This document shows positions 25,953 through 35,279 of a stretch of 64,000 nt of DNA, in pieces. The number at the start of each line of letters is the position of its first letter. Position 1 is the stretch's first letter. Location of the stretch: the NCBI RefSeq assembly GCF_022678645.1, contig NZ_JALBWV010000020.1:62001-126000 (forward strand). The letters run 5' to 3'. The translations under genes were made by a program, and so were the position numbers. The notes beneath the pieces were generated by a model. The model ran no database searches. It was not told the origin of the DNA and saw nothing but the letters and a program-made list of their open reading frames with translations. The DNA is from Saccharopolyspora soli (GTDB lineage: Bacteria; Actinomycetota; Actinomycetes; Mycobacteriales; Pseudonocardiaceae).

Positions 25953-26096
25953 CCCCGAGGCGAGCCCCAATCCTCTATCTGTGGGCCGACGGTGCACGTC
26001 AAATCCGGCTCGTCTTGACGATTGCTCAGTGACCGCCGCCGATGAGTTCTGCGCACTTCTTGGGTCTACCGGACAACAGACCCTGGAGGAGTGAGC

Positions 26097-26702
26097 ATGA
26101 GCAAGGTGATCGCTGACATCTCGATGTCGCTGGACGGATACGTCACCGCACGCGGCGTGGACCAGGAGCACGGCCTCGGCATCGGCGGCGAGGCGATCCA
26201 CGCATGGGTGCTCGAAGAGCCCCGCTCCCCCGTCGATGAAGCGGTGCTGGCGCACAGCTTCGAGAGGACCGGCGCCGTGGTGATGGGGCGGCGGCTGTAC
26301 GACATCGTGGACGGCCCGAACGGCTGGAACGACGACATCGGGTACGGACACGACCAGAACCAGTCGGCCGCACCGCCGTGCTACGTCGTCACCCACGAAC
26401 CGCCCGCCCAGGTGCGGCTCGCGTCCAGGTTCCGGTTCGTGACCGAGGGAATAGCGGAGGCCATCGACCAGGCCCGGACGGCTGCAGGCGACAAGGACGT
26501 CGTCGTCATGGGCGGCGCGAACGTCATCGACCAGAGCCTCGCGGCGAGGTTGGTCGACGAGCTCCGCATCCACCTGTCACCACTGGTGCTCGGCGACGGC
26601 ACGCGGCTGTTCGACCTCGTCGGCCCGACGACGCTGGTCCAGCGGGAGGTCATCGAGTCACCGCGCGCGACGCACCTCACCTACGAGGTCGTCAGGGACT
26701 AA
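26097..26702 (+). CDS. Dihydrofolate reductase/RibD C-terminal-like reductase
   Basis: A 201-residue protein of the RibD C-terminal/DHFR-like family: KVIADISMSLDGYVTARG at the N-terminus, GAVVMGRRLYDIVDGPNGW in the NADPH-binding half, and VVVMGGANVIDQSLAARLVDEL with LVLGDGTRLFD later. It probably uses NADPH to reduce a small molecule; these stand-alone proteins rarely act in riboflavin or folate synthesis and are usually of unknown substrate. ATG at 26097 sits 6 nt after GGAGGA and is preferred over an in-frame GTG two codons upstream. Confidence 0.82.
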   Translation: MSKVIADISMSLDGYVTARGVDQEHGLGIGGEAIHAWVLEEPRSPVDEAVLAHSFERTGAVVMGRRLYDIVDGPNGWNDDIGYGHDQNQSAAPPCYVVTHEPPAQVRLASRFRFVTEGIAEAIDQARTAAGDKDVVVMGGANVIDQSLAARLVDELRIHLSPLVLGDGTRLFDLVGPTTLVQREVIESPRATHLTYEVVRD

Positions 26703-26825
26703 GGGGCCAACCCGAAGCCGCTAAAAGATCTTCATCCACAGGTCTCCTGACAATTGCTCAAGCTGCGAGCGTCGGAGGGAAGCGGCTCACGACCACCTCC
26801 GGTCACGCCCAGTCCGCACGAATTC

Positions 26826-27557
26826 TCAGGCGCGTAGCAGGCCGGTTGGTTTTCGGCGGGTGCGCACGCGGTAGCCGACCGGGATCGTGCAGCCAGGCGT
26901 CTCGTGGGTCGCGCGGGCGGCGGTCTTCGCCGAGAACTCGATGCCCAGCACCGCTTGGAGACTCTCCCGATCGTCGAAGCGCCACAGGGTGTCCACCGAG
27001 ACGCTGTCGAAGTCGTGGCGCTGGAAGAACGCCTCGATCGCGTCCGGGTCGAGCTGCGGCGCATCCGCCCGCATCCAGTCGCCGTACGGCGCGCGGGATG
27101 CGTCGAGGTCGACGATCGCGATCATGCCGCCGGGTCGCAGCACCCGCTCCGCCTCGGCCAGTCCGGGTTCGCAGCCGGGGCCGAAGAAGTACGCCGTGCG
27201 GGCGTGCACCAGGTCGGCGCTGGCGTCCGCGAGCGGTAGCTGCTGGGCAGGCGCGATCCGCACGTCAGCACCGGGCGTCGCGGCCAGCCGGTGGCGGGCC
27301 CGCTCGGCCAGCGGCGGATGCGGCTCGATGCCGATCACAGTGCGGGCTGTCGCGGCGAACAGCGGCAGGTGGAAGCCGTCACCGCAACCGATGTCGACCA
27401 CGTCGAGCCCGGCCCAGTCGCAACGCTCCCGCAGCGCCCGCCACAACGCGCCGGTGCAGTCCTGGGCGCGGTTCTCGGTCTCGTAGACCTCCGGCCAGTG
27501 CCAGATGTTCGGGCTCGGGGTGACCTGCGGCCGGGCCGGTTTCCGCCAGGTGCGCAT
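26826..27557 (-). CDS. Class I SAM-dependent methyltransferase
   Basis: A 243-residue cytosolic methyltransferase. Motif I is VVDIGCGDGFHLPLFA (about 48-63), the acidic end of strand 2 is GIEPHPPL, and motif III/post-III is RVLRPGGMIAIVDLD. The C-terminal half (FFQRHDFDSVSVDTLWRF) forms the substrate side. ATG at 27557 overlaps the cdsA stop (TGATG), so it is translated with cdsA; an extended frame through cdsA is an artefact. Substrate not known; coupling with cdsA could hint at a lipid or envelope target, but this is speculation. Confidence 0.85.
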   Translation of the reverse strand: MRTWRKPARPQVTPSPNIWHWPEVYETENRAQDCTGALWRALRERCDWAGLDVVDIGCGDGFHLPLFAATARTVIGIEPHPPLAERARHRLAATPGADVRIAPAQQLPLADASADLVHARTAYFFGPGCEPGLAEAERVLRPGGMIAIVDLDASRAPYGDWMRADAPQLDPDAIEAFFQRHDFDSVSVDTLWRFDDRESLQAVLGIEFSAKTAARATHETPGCTIPVGYRVRTRRKPTGLLRA

Positions 27558-28399
27558 CAGGTCGGGATCAGCCAGAACAGCATCATCCAGGCGACCGCGG
27601 CGGAGGGCAGCAGGGAATCCATCCGGTCCATCAGACCGCCGTGGCCGGGCAGCAGGTTGCCCATGTCCTTGATGCCGAGGTCGCGTTTGATCAGCGACTC
27701 CATCAGGTCGCCCAGCGTCGCGCTGCACACCAGCGCTGCGCCGAACAGCGCGCCCTGCCACCACTGGCCGTCCAGCAGCAGCGTCACCGACAGGACCCCG
27801 GCCACCACCCCGACCAGCATCGATCCGCCGAAGCCCTCCCAGGACTTCTTCGGGCTGACCTTCGGCGCCATCGGATGCCGTCCGAGCAGCACGCCGAAGG
27901 CATATCCGCCGGTGTCCGAGGCGACCACCCCGATCATGAAGCACAGCGCCCGGAACGCACCGTCCTCCGGCCGCACCAACATCGCCGCGAACGAGGCGAA
28001 CAGCGGCACGTAGGCGGCGGTGAACACCGAGGCGCTCACGTCCCGCAGATAACCGTCGACCCCGTCGCGGAACCGCCACGCCAGGCACGCCAACACGGTG
28101 ATCGCGTAGGCGACCAGGATGCCGCGCAACCCCAGCCAGGACAGCCAGACCATCGCCTGCCCACCGACGAGGACCGGGATCAGCGAAACCCGGATCCCGG
28201 CGCCGCGCTTGAGCGCGCTGGCCAGTTCGACGGTTGAAACGGCAACCGCCGCCGCGACGATACCGATGAAGACGAACCGCACCATCAGCAGCGAAAGGAT
28301 GATGGCGGCACCGAGCACTATCCCGACGCCGACGGCGGCGCGGAGATCGCGTCCGGCCCGAGAAGGACGCGAGGGCGGGTCCGGGGTGTCAGCGGACAT
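27557..28399 (-). CDS. cdsA: Phosphatidate cytidylyltransferase
   Basis: CdsA makes CDP-diacylglycerol from phosphatidic acid and CTP, the branch point for phosphatidylinositol, phosphatidylglycerol and cardiolipin synthesis, in the plasma membrane. 280 residues with about eight membrane helices; the family signature is SATLGDLMESLIKRDLGIKDMG followed by PGHGGLMDRMDSLL near the C-terminus, and an earlier SDTGGYAFGVLLGRHP catalytic loop. ATG at 28399 has GGGGAG at the right distance; a GTG 12 codons upstream is an alternative. It starts 36 bp after frr, in the pyrH-frr-cdsA operon. Confidence 0.95.
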   Translation of the reverse strand: MSADTPDPPSRPSRAGRDLRAAVGVGIVLGAAIILSLLMVRFVFIGIVAAAVAVSTVELASALKRGAGIRVSLIPVLVGGQAMVWLSWLGLRGILVAYAITVLACLAWRFRDGVDGYLRDVSASVFTAAYVPLFASFAAMLVRPEDGAFRALCFMIGVVASDTGGYAFGVLLGRHPMAPKVSPKKSWEGFGGSMLVGVVAGVLSVTLLLDGQWWQGALFGAALVCSATLGDLMESLIKRDLGIKDMGNLLPGHGGLMDRMDSLLPSAAVAWMMLFWLIPT

Positions 28400-28435
28400 C
28401 CCGGACTCCCCTTCGCACTGGCCGGCCGTCACCAC

Positions 28436-28993
28436 TCAGACCTCTAGCAGTTCTGCTTCCTTGTGCTTGACCAGCTCGTCGATCTGGGCGACGTAGCGGT
28501 GCGTGAGGTTCTCCAATTCCTTCTCACCGCGGGTGCCCTCGTCTTCGCCAGCCTCGCCGTCCTTGACGATCCGGTCGATCTCTTCCTTGACCTTGCGCCG
28601 GATGCCCCGGACGGTGATCTTGCCTTCCTCGCCCTTGTGCTTGGCGAGCTTGACCATCTCCTTGCGGCGCTCCTCGGTCATCTGCGGGATCGACACCCGG
28701 ATCAACTGGCCGTCGTTGGACGGGTTGACCCCGAGGTCGGAGTCCCGGATGGCCTTCTCCATCGCCGCCAGCTGGCTGGCGTCGTAGGGCTTGATGACCA
28801 CCAGCCGCGCCTCCGGCACGGAGACACTGGCCAGCTGGTTCAACGGCGTCGGCGAACCGTAGTAGTCGACGACGATGCCGGAGAACATCGCGGGGTTCGC
28901 GCGGCCGGTGCGAACGGTGGCCAGGTCGTCCTTGGCGACCTCCACCGCCTTTTGCATCTTCTCCTCGCCTTCGAGAAGAGCTTCGTCGATCAC
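28436..28993 (-). CDS. frr: Ribosome recycling factor
   Basis: A 185-residue factor that, with EF-G, splits the post-termination ribosome. The sequence is full length: long three-helix-bundle segments with [20 protein letters not shown] near the N-terminus, the beta domain [41 protein letters not shown] and the [20 protein letters not shown] helix. GTG at 28993 follows GGAGC. It is the middle gene between pyrH (100 bp upstream) and cdsA. Confidence 0.97.
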   Translation of the reverse strand: MIDEALLEGEEKMQKAVEVAKDDLATVRTGRANPAMFSGIVVDYYGSPTPLNQLASVSVPEARLVVIKPYDASQLAAMEKAIRDSDLGVNPSNDGQLIRVSIPQMTEERRKEMVKLAKHKGEEGKITVRGIRRKVKEEIDRIVKDGEAGEDEGTRGEKELENLTHRYVAQIDELVKHKEAELLEV

Positions 28994-29093
28994 GGCTGCT
29001 CCTTAAGTCTGCCGACCGGTGGACATTGCAAGTGTCGCCTGCTGCGCGGCGCGGCCCCAGCGCGGGCCCGCTCCAGATCAGGATCCAGCACGC

Positions 29094-29843
29094 TCAGGCC
29101 GACGAGGCGGCCGGGGTGCTGACCAGCGTGCCGATCTTCTCACCGCTGACCGCGCGGGCGATGTTGCCTTCTTCCAGCAGGTTGAACACCAGGATCGGCA
29201 TGTGGTTGTCCATGCAGAGGCTGAAGGCGGTCGCGTCGGCGACCTTCAGACCGCGTTCCAGCACCTCGCGGTGCGTGATGTAGTCGAACAGCTTCGCGTC
29301 CGGCGTGGTCTTCGGGTCGGCGGTGTAGACCCCGTCGACGGCCTTGGCCATCAGCACCACCTCGCAGCCGATCTCCAGTGCGCGCTGCGCCGCGGTGGTG
29401 TCGGTGGAGAAGTACGGCATCCCGGTACCCGCGCCGAAGATGACCACCCGGCCCTTCTCCATGTGCCGCACGGCGCGCCGCGGGATGTAGGGCTCGGCGA
29501 CCTGGCCCATGGTGATCGCGGTCATCACGCGGGTGTCGATGCCGTGCTCGCGCTCCAGGAAGTCCTGCAGGGCCAGGCAGTTCATCACGGTACCCAACAT
29601 CGCCATGTAGTCACCGCGCGCGCGTTCCATGCCGCGCTGCTGCAGTTCGGCACCGCGGAAGAAGTTGCCGCCGCCGATCACGATGGCCACCTCCACGCCA
29701 TCGGCGACGATCTCGGCGATCTGCCTGGCGACCGTGCCGACCACATCCGGATCGATCCCGACGCTGCCCCCGCCGAACATTTCGCCGCCCAGTTTGAGCA
29801 GCACTCGGGTATAACCACGCTGCGCTGGGCCGTCGTCGGTCAC
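29094..29843 (-). CDS. pyrH: Uridylate kinase (UMP kinase)
   Basis: PyrH phosphorylates UMP to UDP in pyrimidine nucleotide synthesis; the bacterial enzyme is a hexamer regulated by GTP and UTP. 249 residues. Motifs: [13 protein letters not shown] (ATP/phosphate loop), [38 protein letters not shown] (UMP site, family signature), [17 protein letters not shown] and [16 protein letters not shown] at 29843 is chosen because GGGAGGAA lies just upstream and the family N-terminus follows; longer forms run into the 5' leader. A strong hairpin separates it from tsf. Confidence 0.96.
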   Translation of the reverse strand: MTDDGPAQRGYTRVLLKLGGEMFGGGSVGIDPDVVGTVARQIAEIVADGVEVAIVIGGGNFFRGAELQQRGMERARGDYMAMLGTVMNCLALQDFLEREHGIDTRVMTAITMGQVAEPYIPRRAVRHMEKGRVVIFGAGTGMPYFSTDTTAAQRALEIGCEVVLMAKAVDGVYTADPKTTPDAKLFDYITHREVLERGLKVADATAFSLCMDNHMPILVFNLLEEGNIARAVSGEKIGTLVSTPAASSA

Positions 29844-29972
29844 TGGTTCCTCCCACGAGATTCGGTAGGACTGGTTGGAGGTGTGCGGGTTGGCGCTGCT
29901 CCCGGTGGGGAACAGCGCTGGAAATGCGGTGCGGATCGGTCTGCTCGCCGACGGCGCCACGACCTTGCGAAA

Positions 29973-30003
29973 GCGCCCCGCCTTGCGAATCAAGGCGGGG
30001 CGC
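29973..30003 (-). terminator. Terminator between tsf and pyrH
   Basis: Perfect 13-bp stem (29973-29985 with 29991-30003), 5-nt loop; on the minus strand it is followed by CTTTCG. Located 105 bp after tsf and 130 bp before pyrH. Confidence 0.8.
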
Positions 30004-30107
30004 CGATGCCGTATCCCATGGCCGTCGACCGACCGGTCCACCGCGCCCGGTGGACCGACGACACACTACCCACCGGCCCACCCGGCCTGCCGCCGGAGCG
30101 CGGGCGG

Positions 30108-30923
30108 TCAGGCTTGGCCGACCTCGAACCGGGCGAAGCCGGTGACCGTCACGCCAGCCTCGTCCAGCAGCGCCTTGACGGTCTTCTTGTTGTCCTGCAC
30201 GGACGGCTGGTCCAGCAGCGCGTTCTCCTTGAAGAACCCGTTCAGGCGACCCTCGACGATCTTCGGCAGCGCCTTCTCCGGCTTGCCCTCGGCCTTCGCG
30301 GTCTCCTCGGCGATGCGCCGCTCGTTGGCGACGATGTCCGCCGGGACGTCGTCGCGGCTGAGGTACTTCGGCTTGAGCGCGGCGACCTGCATGGCGGCAC
30401 CGCGCGCGGCCTCCTGGGCGGGGCCGGTGTACTGGACCAGCACGCCGACCGCCGGGGGCAGGTCCGCGGAGCGGCGGTGCAGGTAGGTGGCCACCTCGCC
30501 GTCGAACTTGGCGACCCGGCGCAGCTCCAGCTTCTCGCCGATCTTGGCGGACAGCTCCTGGATGACCTCGGCGACGGTCTTGCCGTCCAGCGGGGCCGCC
30601 AGGGCGGCCTGCAGGTCAGCGGCACCGGCGGCCTTGACCGCGGCGACGACCTTGTTGGCCAGCTCGATGAACTCGTCGTTCTTGGCGACGAAGTCGGTCT
30701 CGCTGTTCAGCTCGATCAGCACGCCGCCGTCGGCGGCGACCAAGCCCTCGGCGGTGGCGCGCTCGGCGCGCTTGCCCACGTCCTTCGCGCCCTTGATGCG
30801 CAGGCTCTCGACGGCCTTGTCGAAGTCGCCGTCGGCCTGCTCAAGAGCCTTCTTGCAGTCCATCATTCCGGCGCCGGTCAGCTCGCGAAGACGCTTGACG
30901 TCGGCCGCACTGAAGTTCGCCAT
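30108..30923 (-). CDS. tsf: Translation elongation factor Ts
   Basis: EF-Ts exchanges GDP for GTP on EF-Tu. 271 residues: N-terminal UBA-like domain with [25 protein letters not shown], the signature core [27 protein letters not shown], then the dimerisation domain with [17 protein letters not shown] and a C-terminal [26 protein letters not shown] at 30923 gives the usual [10 protein letters not shown] start. It follows rpsB by 191 bp, the conserved rpsB-tsf pair. Confidence 0.97.
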   Translation of the reverse strand: MANFSAADVKRLRELTGAGMMDCKKALEQADGDFDKAVESLRIKGAKDVGKRAERATAEGLVAADGGVLIELNSETDFVAKNDEFIELANKVVAAVKAAGAADLQAALAAPLDGKTVAEVIQELSAKIGEKLELRRVAKFDGEVATYLHRRSADLPPAVGVLVQYTGPAQEAARGAAMQVAALKPKYLSRDDVPADIVANERRIAEETAKAEGKPEKALPKIVEGRLNGFFKENALLDQPSVQDNKKTVKALLDEAGVTVTGFARFEVGQA

Positions 30924-31074
30924 CGTGCGTTTTCCGTCCCTCATTAGTTACGCAGCTTCGAAGGTCTTGCAGACATCGGCCGGGCCGCGCCCCTGGCGTT
31001 CGACCAGCTCAGCGGGGATGCGTGCCCGGCACGGGGTGGCATCTGCCAGTGTGCCCGGCAGACAACGAGACCGC

Positions 31075-31106
31075 GCTGCGCGCCCGCCGTGCGACGGGCG
31101 CGCAGC
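31075..31106 (-). terminator. Hairpin in rpsB-tsf spacer
   Basis: 12-bp perfect stem (31075-31086 with 31095-31106), 8-nt loop, 9 bp after the rpsB stop, no T-tract. Probably a partial terminator or RNA stabiliser setting the rpsB:tsf ratio. Confidence 0.55.
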
Positions 31107-31114
31107 GGGCGGAC

Positions 31115-31933
31115 TCAGGACTGCGCGGCCTGCTCGCCGCCCTCCGCGGCCTGACCGGAGCCAGCCAGCAGCTCCTTCTCCCACTCGGCCAGCGGCTCGC
31201 CGCCAGCGGGCTTCTCCTCGCCCTCCGGCGCACCGTTGGTGCGACCGCTGCGGGCCATCAGCCCTTCGGCGACACCGTCGGCGACCACGCGGGTCAGCAG
31301 CGCGGCGGACCGGATCGCGTCGTCGTTGCCCGGAATCGGGTAGTCGACCTCGTCCGGATCGCAGTTGGTGTCCAGGATCGCCACGACCGGGATGCCCAGC
31401 TTTCGGGCCTCGCCCACGGCGATGTGCTCCTTCTTGGTGTCCACGATCCACACGGCGCTGGGCACCTTGCTCATGTCGCGGATACCACCGAGGGTCTTTT
31501 CGAGCTTGTCCTTCTCGCGGGTCAGCATCAAGATCTCCTTCTTGGTGCGACCCTCGAAACCCCCGGTCTGCTCCATGGTCTCAAGTTCCTTGAGCCGCTG
31601 CAGACGCTTGTGGACGGTCTGGAAGTTGGTGAGCATGCCACCGAGCCAGCGCTGGTTGACGAACGGCATGCCGACCCGCAGGGCCTGCTCGGCGATCGCT
31701 TCCTGCGCCTGCTTCTTGGTGCCGACGAACAGGATCGTTCCGCCGTGCGCGACCGTCTGCTTGACGAAGTCGAAAGCCCCGTCGATGTAGGTCAGTGTCT
31801 GCTGCAGGTCGATGATGTAGATGCCGTTGCGCTCGGTGAAGATGTAGCGCTTCATCTTCGGGTTCCAGCGGCGGGTCTGGTGCCCGAAGTGCACGCCGCT
31901 GTCGAGCAGCTGTTTCATGGTGACGACGGCCAT
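31115..31933 (-). CDS. rpsB: 30S ribosomal protein S2
   Basis: S2 binds the 30S subunit late in assembly and is needed for S1 or mRNA positioning. 272 residues. Diagnostic blocks are [74 protein letters not shown] and [27 protein letters not shown]. The C-terminus has a Gly/Glu-rich tail of about 45 residues, as in other actinobacteria. ATG at 31933 has GAGGTG rather far upstream (about 11 nt). An M23 peptidase gene diverges from it. Confidence 0.97.
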   Translation of the reverse strand: MAVVTMKQLLDSGVHFGHQTRRWNPKMKRYIFTERNGIYIIDLQQTLTYIDGAFDFVKQTVAHGGTILFVGTKKQAQEAIAEQALRVGMPFVNQRWLGGMLTNFQTVHKRLQRLKELETMEQTGGFEGRTKKEILMLTREKDKLEKTLGGIRDMSKVPSAVWIVDTKKEHIAVGEARKLGIPVVAILDTNCDPDEVDYPIPGNDDAIRSAALLTRVVADGVAEGLMARSGRTNGAPEGEEKPAGGEPLAEWEKELLAGSGQAAEGGEQAAQS

Positions 31934-32259
31934 GGCCTGATTCGCACCTCGTGAGTCGGGCGCGCTGGTGGGGCGCGCGATTTGGTTGCCGCGACGAACC
32001 GGGTGGTCCGTCGCCCTGGTACCCGCCCGGCGACCCCCGCCCGGGTTCGGCGAAGAACTCGGGACCGCGAGGGCACCGGCACCCTGCTGGGAGCAGCAGC
32101 GTCCGAGGTGTCGAACTCGGTACTGTGCCACCTGGTGGCCGACCATGACGGTCGAGCCACCTGCGCAGGCATGCGGGCACGCGAAGTCGGTCCGTGCGGA
32201 CACGAAACCGCGAGAACAGTGTACTGGACGCCCAGGCTGCCCCGATCGTGGCGTACGAG

Positions 32260-32287
32260 TTGTCCACAGCCTCCTGGTTTGTCCACA
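32260..32287. promoter_or_regulatory. Pair of DnaA boxes
   Basis: TTGTCCACA at 32260-32268 and again at 32279-32287, same orientation, 19 nt apart, 53-80 bp upstream of the M23 peptidase start. The sequence equals the preferred DnaA box of high-GC actinomycetes. Confidence 0.6.
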
Positions 32288-32339
32288 GATTTCGATTTCC
32301 CCCTGTTCACCGGTGGTCGTCCGCGGCCACCGTGGAGCC

Positions 32340-32882
32340 ATGCGCCTGTTGATCTCCACTTTGCTCTGCTGCGGGTTGACCGCCGGTTCGATAGGGCTCG
32401 CCGCGGCACTCGCCGAGCCGCCCGGCCGGGCTGTCGCGCGGCCTGCCGCATCGGTGCCGGACTCGCGGTTCGGTTGGCCGCTGGCGCCGCCACCTGCGGT
32501 CGCGCGGCCGTTCGAGGCGCCGGAGCACGAGTACGGGCCGGGGCACCGCGGCGTCGACCTGGTCGGCGAGGTCAGCCAGCCGGTGTTGGCGGCCGGGGAC
32601 GGCCTGGTCGTCTACGCGGGCTGGATGGTGGACCGCAACCTGGTGTCGATCGAGCACGTCGACGGGCTGCGCACCACCTACGAGCCGATCGCCCCGGTGG
32701 TCGCGGTCGGCGACCAGGTCACCCGCGGACAACCGATCGGCCACCTGGAGCCCGGTCATCCGCAGTGCACCGCCGAGCCACCCGGCACCTGCCTGCACTG
32801 GGGCGCCCGGCGGCGACTCGACTACCTCGACCCGCTGCGCCTGCTCGGCTTCGGCCACGTCCGCCTGCTGCCCTGGACCTAA
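32340..32882 (+). CDS. Secreted M23-family metallopeptidase domain protein
   Basis: A 180-residue protein with a signal peptide (about residues 1-28: hydrophobic core, then AALAEP) and a LysM-less M23 (LytM-like) domain. Zinc ligands expected for the family are visible: H in [11 protein letters not shown] with the D four residues later, and the H in CLHWGARR near the end; DGLVVYAGW and [17 protein letters not shown] are typical strands. Two cysteines in the [14 protein letters not shown] loop could form a disulfide. Likely acts in cell-wall peptidoglycan cleavage outside the membrane. ATG at 32340 follows GTGGAG. This small M23 gene beside rpsB is conserved in many actinobacteria. Confidence 0.85.
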   Translation: MRLLISTLLCCGLTAGSIGLAAALAEPPGRAVARPAASVPDSRFGWPLAPPPAVARPFEAPEHEYGPGHRGVDLVGEVSQPVLAAGDGLVVYAGWMVDRNLVSIEHVDGLRTTYEPIAPVVAVGDQVTRGQPIGHLEPGHPQCTAEPPGTCLHWGARRRLDYLDPLRLLGFGHVRLLPWT

Positions 32883-33041
32883 TGCCGCCGCGGTTGTCCT
32901 GTCTTCCAACTCGTTTTGCACAGCGGTGCCGGTGTCAGAAGCCTTCTCGGTCCGGGATCCCCGACATCATGTATGCGCAATACACCACGTCGAGGCTGTC
33001 CTCCCGAGATAGCTCGGGGTGCGGGGTGTCCCCGCACGGCA

Positions 33042-33120
33042 CCGCCTGAGAACCCGCCGCAGTGCCAGTGCCGTAGGTGGGTCAAGCGGCTTCGCCGCTT
33101 AAAAGCAAGATCAAGGACAG
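33042..33120 (-). repeat. 78-bp dispersed repeat, copy A
   Basis: On the minus strand this stretch aligns, with about three quarters identity and no large gaps, to 43892-43969 on the plus strand. It has a 7-bp hairpin AAGCGGC-n3-GCCGCTT near its centre. It lies between the convergent M23 and whiG-type genes. Confidence 0.7.
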
Positions 33121-33121
33121 G

Positions 33122-33174
33122 CACTGAAACTGACCCCTCATGAGGACCGGGCAAGCGGTCAGTTTTAGGCAGTG
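33122..33174 (-). terminator. Branched hairpin downstream of sigma factor gene
   Basis: 9-bp stem AAACTGACC/GGTCAGTTT (33127-33135 with 33157-33165) enclosing a perfect CCTCATGAGG palindrome, plus an outer CACTG/CAGTG pairing. It begins 34 bp after the sigma-factor stop and adjoins repeat copy A. Confidence 0.6.
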
Positions 33175-33207
33175 ACCGGCCGTTGTTCAGGACGGGGTTC
33201 GGATCGC

Positions 33208-34161
33208 TCAGTTCTGCTCGGTGAGTTTGGTGCGCAGGCGGAGGACCGCTCGGGTGTGCAGTTGGCAGACTCGGGATTCGGTCACCCCGAGCACCTTGCC
33301 GATCTCGGCGAGCGTCAGGTTTTCGAAGTAGTAGAGCGTGACCACCACGCGGTCCCGTTCGCTGAGCCGCTCCACCGCCTCGGCCAGCTGGCGTCGGCTG
33401 TCCCGGTCCACCAGCGCCGCCACCGGGTCCTCGGCCCGGTCGTCGGGCAGCGTCTCGGCCAGCGACGCCTGCGCCGGTCCGGCGCCGATCAGGTCGTCCA
33501 GCGCGATCACGCTGGTCATCTGCAACTGCGCGAACAGTTCGCGCAGTTCCTCCACCGACAGTTCCAGTTCGGAGGCCAGTTCGGCGTCCGTCGCGGTGCG
33601 CTGCAACTTCGCTTCGAGACGTTCCAACGCGCGTTCCACGTCGCGGGCCCGGCTGCGCACCGACCTCGGCACCCAGTCCTGGGCGCGCAGGTCGTCGAGG
33701 ATCGCGCCGCGGATGCGCTGCATCGCATACGTCTCGAACTTCAGCCCGCGTTCCGGTTCGAACTTCTCGATCGCGTCGACCAGGCCGAAGATCCCGGACT
33801 GGATCAGGTCCGAGACCTCGACGTGCGACGGCAACCCGGTGCCCACCCGGCCCGCCACGTACTTGACCAGCGGCGCGTAGTGCAGCACCAGACGGTCCCG
33901 CAGTTCCTGGTCGCGGCGCTGCCCGAACGCCTGCCAAAGCGCGACGATGCCAGCTTCGATCTCGTCGGCGGTGCGCTGGTCCGCTCCGGCAGCCGGTTCA
34001 GCGGTCGCCAGGGACAACCCGCGCCGCCGCACGTAGTCGTGGACATGGCCGTTGGCCGGGCCGCCTTGATCACGCGCGGTCACCGGTACCGAGGTCGATC
34101 TCGCGGCCGCCGTGTCGGCGCCGCCCCCGGCGTGGTCAGGAACGGGGGTGGGTTCGGTCAT
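33208..34161 (-). CDS. whiG: RNA polymerase sigma factor, WhiG/FliA family
   Basis: A 317-residue alternative sigma factor. Region 2 is at about 85-150 (YAPLVKYVAGRVGTGLPSHV, SDLIQSGIFGLVDAIEKFEP, KFETYAMQRIRGAILDDLR); region 3 follows from AQDWVPRSVR; region 4 with its helix-turn-helix is at the C-terminus (LYYFENLTLAEIGKVLGVTE). In Streptomyces the protein encoded here (next to rpsB) drives sporulation; in other relatives a FliA-type role is possible. A Pro/Ala-rich N-terminal 60 residues is extra. ATG at 34161 overlaps the xerC-like gene by 26 bp, so both are probably co-transcribed. Confidence 0.9.
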   Translation of the reverse strand: MTEPTPVPDHAGGGADTAAARSTSVPVTARDQGGPANGHVHDYVRRRGLSLATAEPAAGADQRTADEIEAGIVALWQAFGQRRDQELRDRLVLHYAPLVKYVAGRVGTGLPSHVEVSDLIQSGIFGLVDAIEKFEPERGLKFETYAMQRIRGAILDDLRAQDWVPRSVRSRARDVERALERLEAKLQRTATDAELASELELSVEELRELFAQLQMTSVIALDDLIGAGPAQASLAETLPDDRAEDPVAALVDRDSRRQLAEAVERLSERDRVVVTLYYFENLTLAEIGKVLGVTESRVCQLHTRAVLRLRTKLTEQN

Positions 34162-35110
34162 GGATCGCCTTCAACCGTTCAACGGTCACGTGGGTATAAA
34201 GCTGGGTCGTTGCGAGCGTAGCGTGACCAAGCAACTCCTGAACGCTACGGAGGTCCGCACCGCCCTCCAGCAAATGGGTCGCAGCCGAATGCCGCAGTCC
34301 GTGCGGGCCGACACCCGGGGCGCCGGAAACCGCTCCGACCGCGTCGTGCACGACTCGCCGCACCGCACGCGGGTCGAGCCGTCCACCTCGGACACCCAGG
34401 AACAATGCGGCATCCGAGGATTCTCGAACCAGTTTCGACCGACCAGCTGAGAGCCATCGACTGATCGACTGATCAGCTGGTAGGCCGAACGGCACAACGC
34501 GTTCCTTGTCACCTTTACCGATTACGCGGATCAGCCGGTGCTCGCGGTCGACGTCGTCCACGTCCAGCCCGCAGAGTTCGGCGACGCGGACTCCGGTGGC
34601 ATACAGGAGTTCGAGCACGGCGTGATCCCGCAGTGCCACCGGATCTCCTTGTTCCGCGCCCATCGCCGAAGCTCGCATCGCCGCACCTGCCTGGTCAGCG
34701 CGCAGCACGGCAGGCAGTTTCCGCTGCTTCGACGGCACCGCAAGCCGCGGACCAGGGTCGATCGACAACAGCCCGGCGCGGAACGCCCAGCCGGTGAAGG
34801 TGCGCGCCGACGCCGCCCGGCGGGCGAGCGTCGCTCGACTCACACCGTGCGCATGTTGCGCGGACAACCATTCCCGCAAGATGGAAATGTCCAACACAGC
34901 AAGGACAGCGTCGTCCGCCGAGTCCACCAGGTGGCCCAGCATTGAGACGACGTCGCCGACGTATCCGCGAACGGTGTGCGCGGACAACCCGCGTTCCGCC
35001 GCGAGGTGTCGTTCGAACGCGTCGACCGCGGCACCGAGCGATTCGGGCAGTTTCGAGCGAGCCACCCGGAAGTCCGGTCTTCGCGATTCGGCGGAACCTT
35101 TGTGGGCCAT
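34136..35110 (-). CDS. xerC: Tyrosine recombinase XerC
   Basis: A 324-residue site-specific recombinase that with XerD resolves chromosome dimers at dif. The N-terminal SAM-like core-binding domain (about 25-115) precedes the catalytic domain with R175 (ATGVRVAEL), K199 (GKGDKERVVP), H270/R273 (PHGLRHSAATH), H296 (LGHATLATTQ) and nucleophile Y305 (LYTH). ATG at 35110 is selected; a further start at 35155 would add 15 residues with little similarity. The gene belongs to the conserved dprA-xerC-sigma-rpsB series, so it is the housekeeping enzyme, not a phage integrase. Confidence 0.9.
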   Translation of the reverse strand: MAHKGSAESRRPDFRVARSKLPESLGAAVDAFERHLAAERGLSAHTVRGYVGDVVSMLGHLVDSADDAVLAVLDISILREWLSAQHAHGVSRATLARRAASARTFTGWAFRAGLLSIDPGPRLAVPSKQRKLPAVLRADQAGAAMRASAMGAEQGDPVALRDHAVLELLYATGVRVAELCGLDVDDVDREHRLIRVIGKGDKERVVPFGLPADQSISRWLSAGRSKLVRESSDAALFLGVRGGRLDPRAVRRVVHDAVGAVSGAPGVGPHGLRHSAATHLLEGGADLRSVQELLGHATLATTQLYTHVTVERLKAIHDRTHPRS

Positions 35111-35279
35111 GCCTCGACGCTCGCCGCTGTACCGGCGTCGGTCAAGCATCGCCACGCCGTTTCATGATCATTTTCGATCTTCGCTGAACCTGTTTCCGGT
35201 GGCGGCGCTGGTAGCGGAACCTCAGCGGCGTCTCGACGGCACCGATCCTCGACATCTCGCACTTCCGGCTCGCGCATCG

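Noticed and set aside
34136-35110. XerC-like recombinase considered as an integrase of a mobile element
   Set aside because: It sits in the conserved dprA-xerC-sigma-rpsB order, has the housekeeping length and there are no attachment-site repeats or phage genes nearby.
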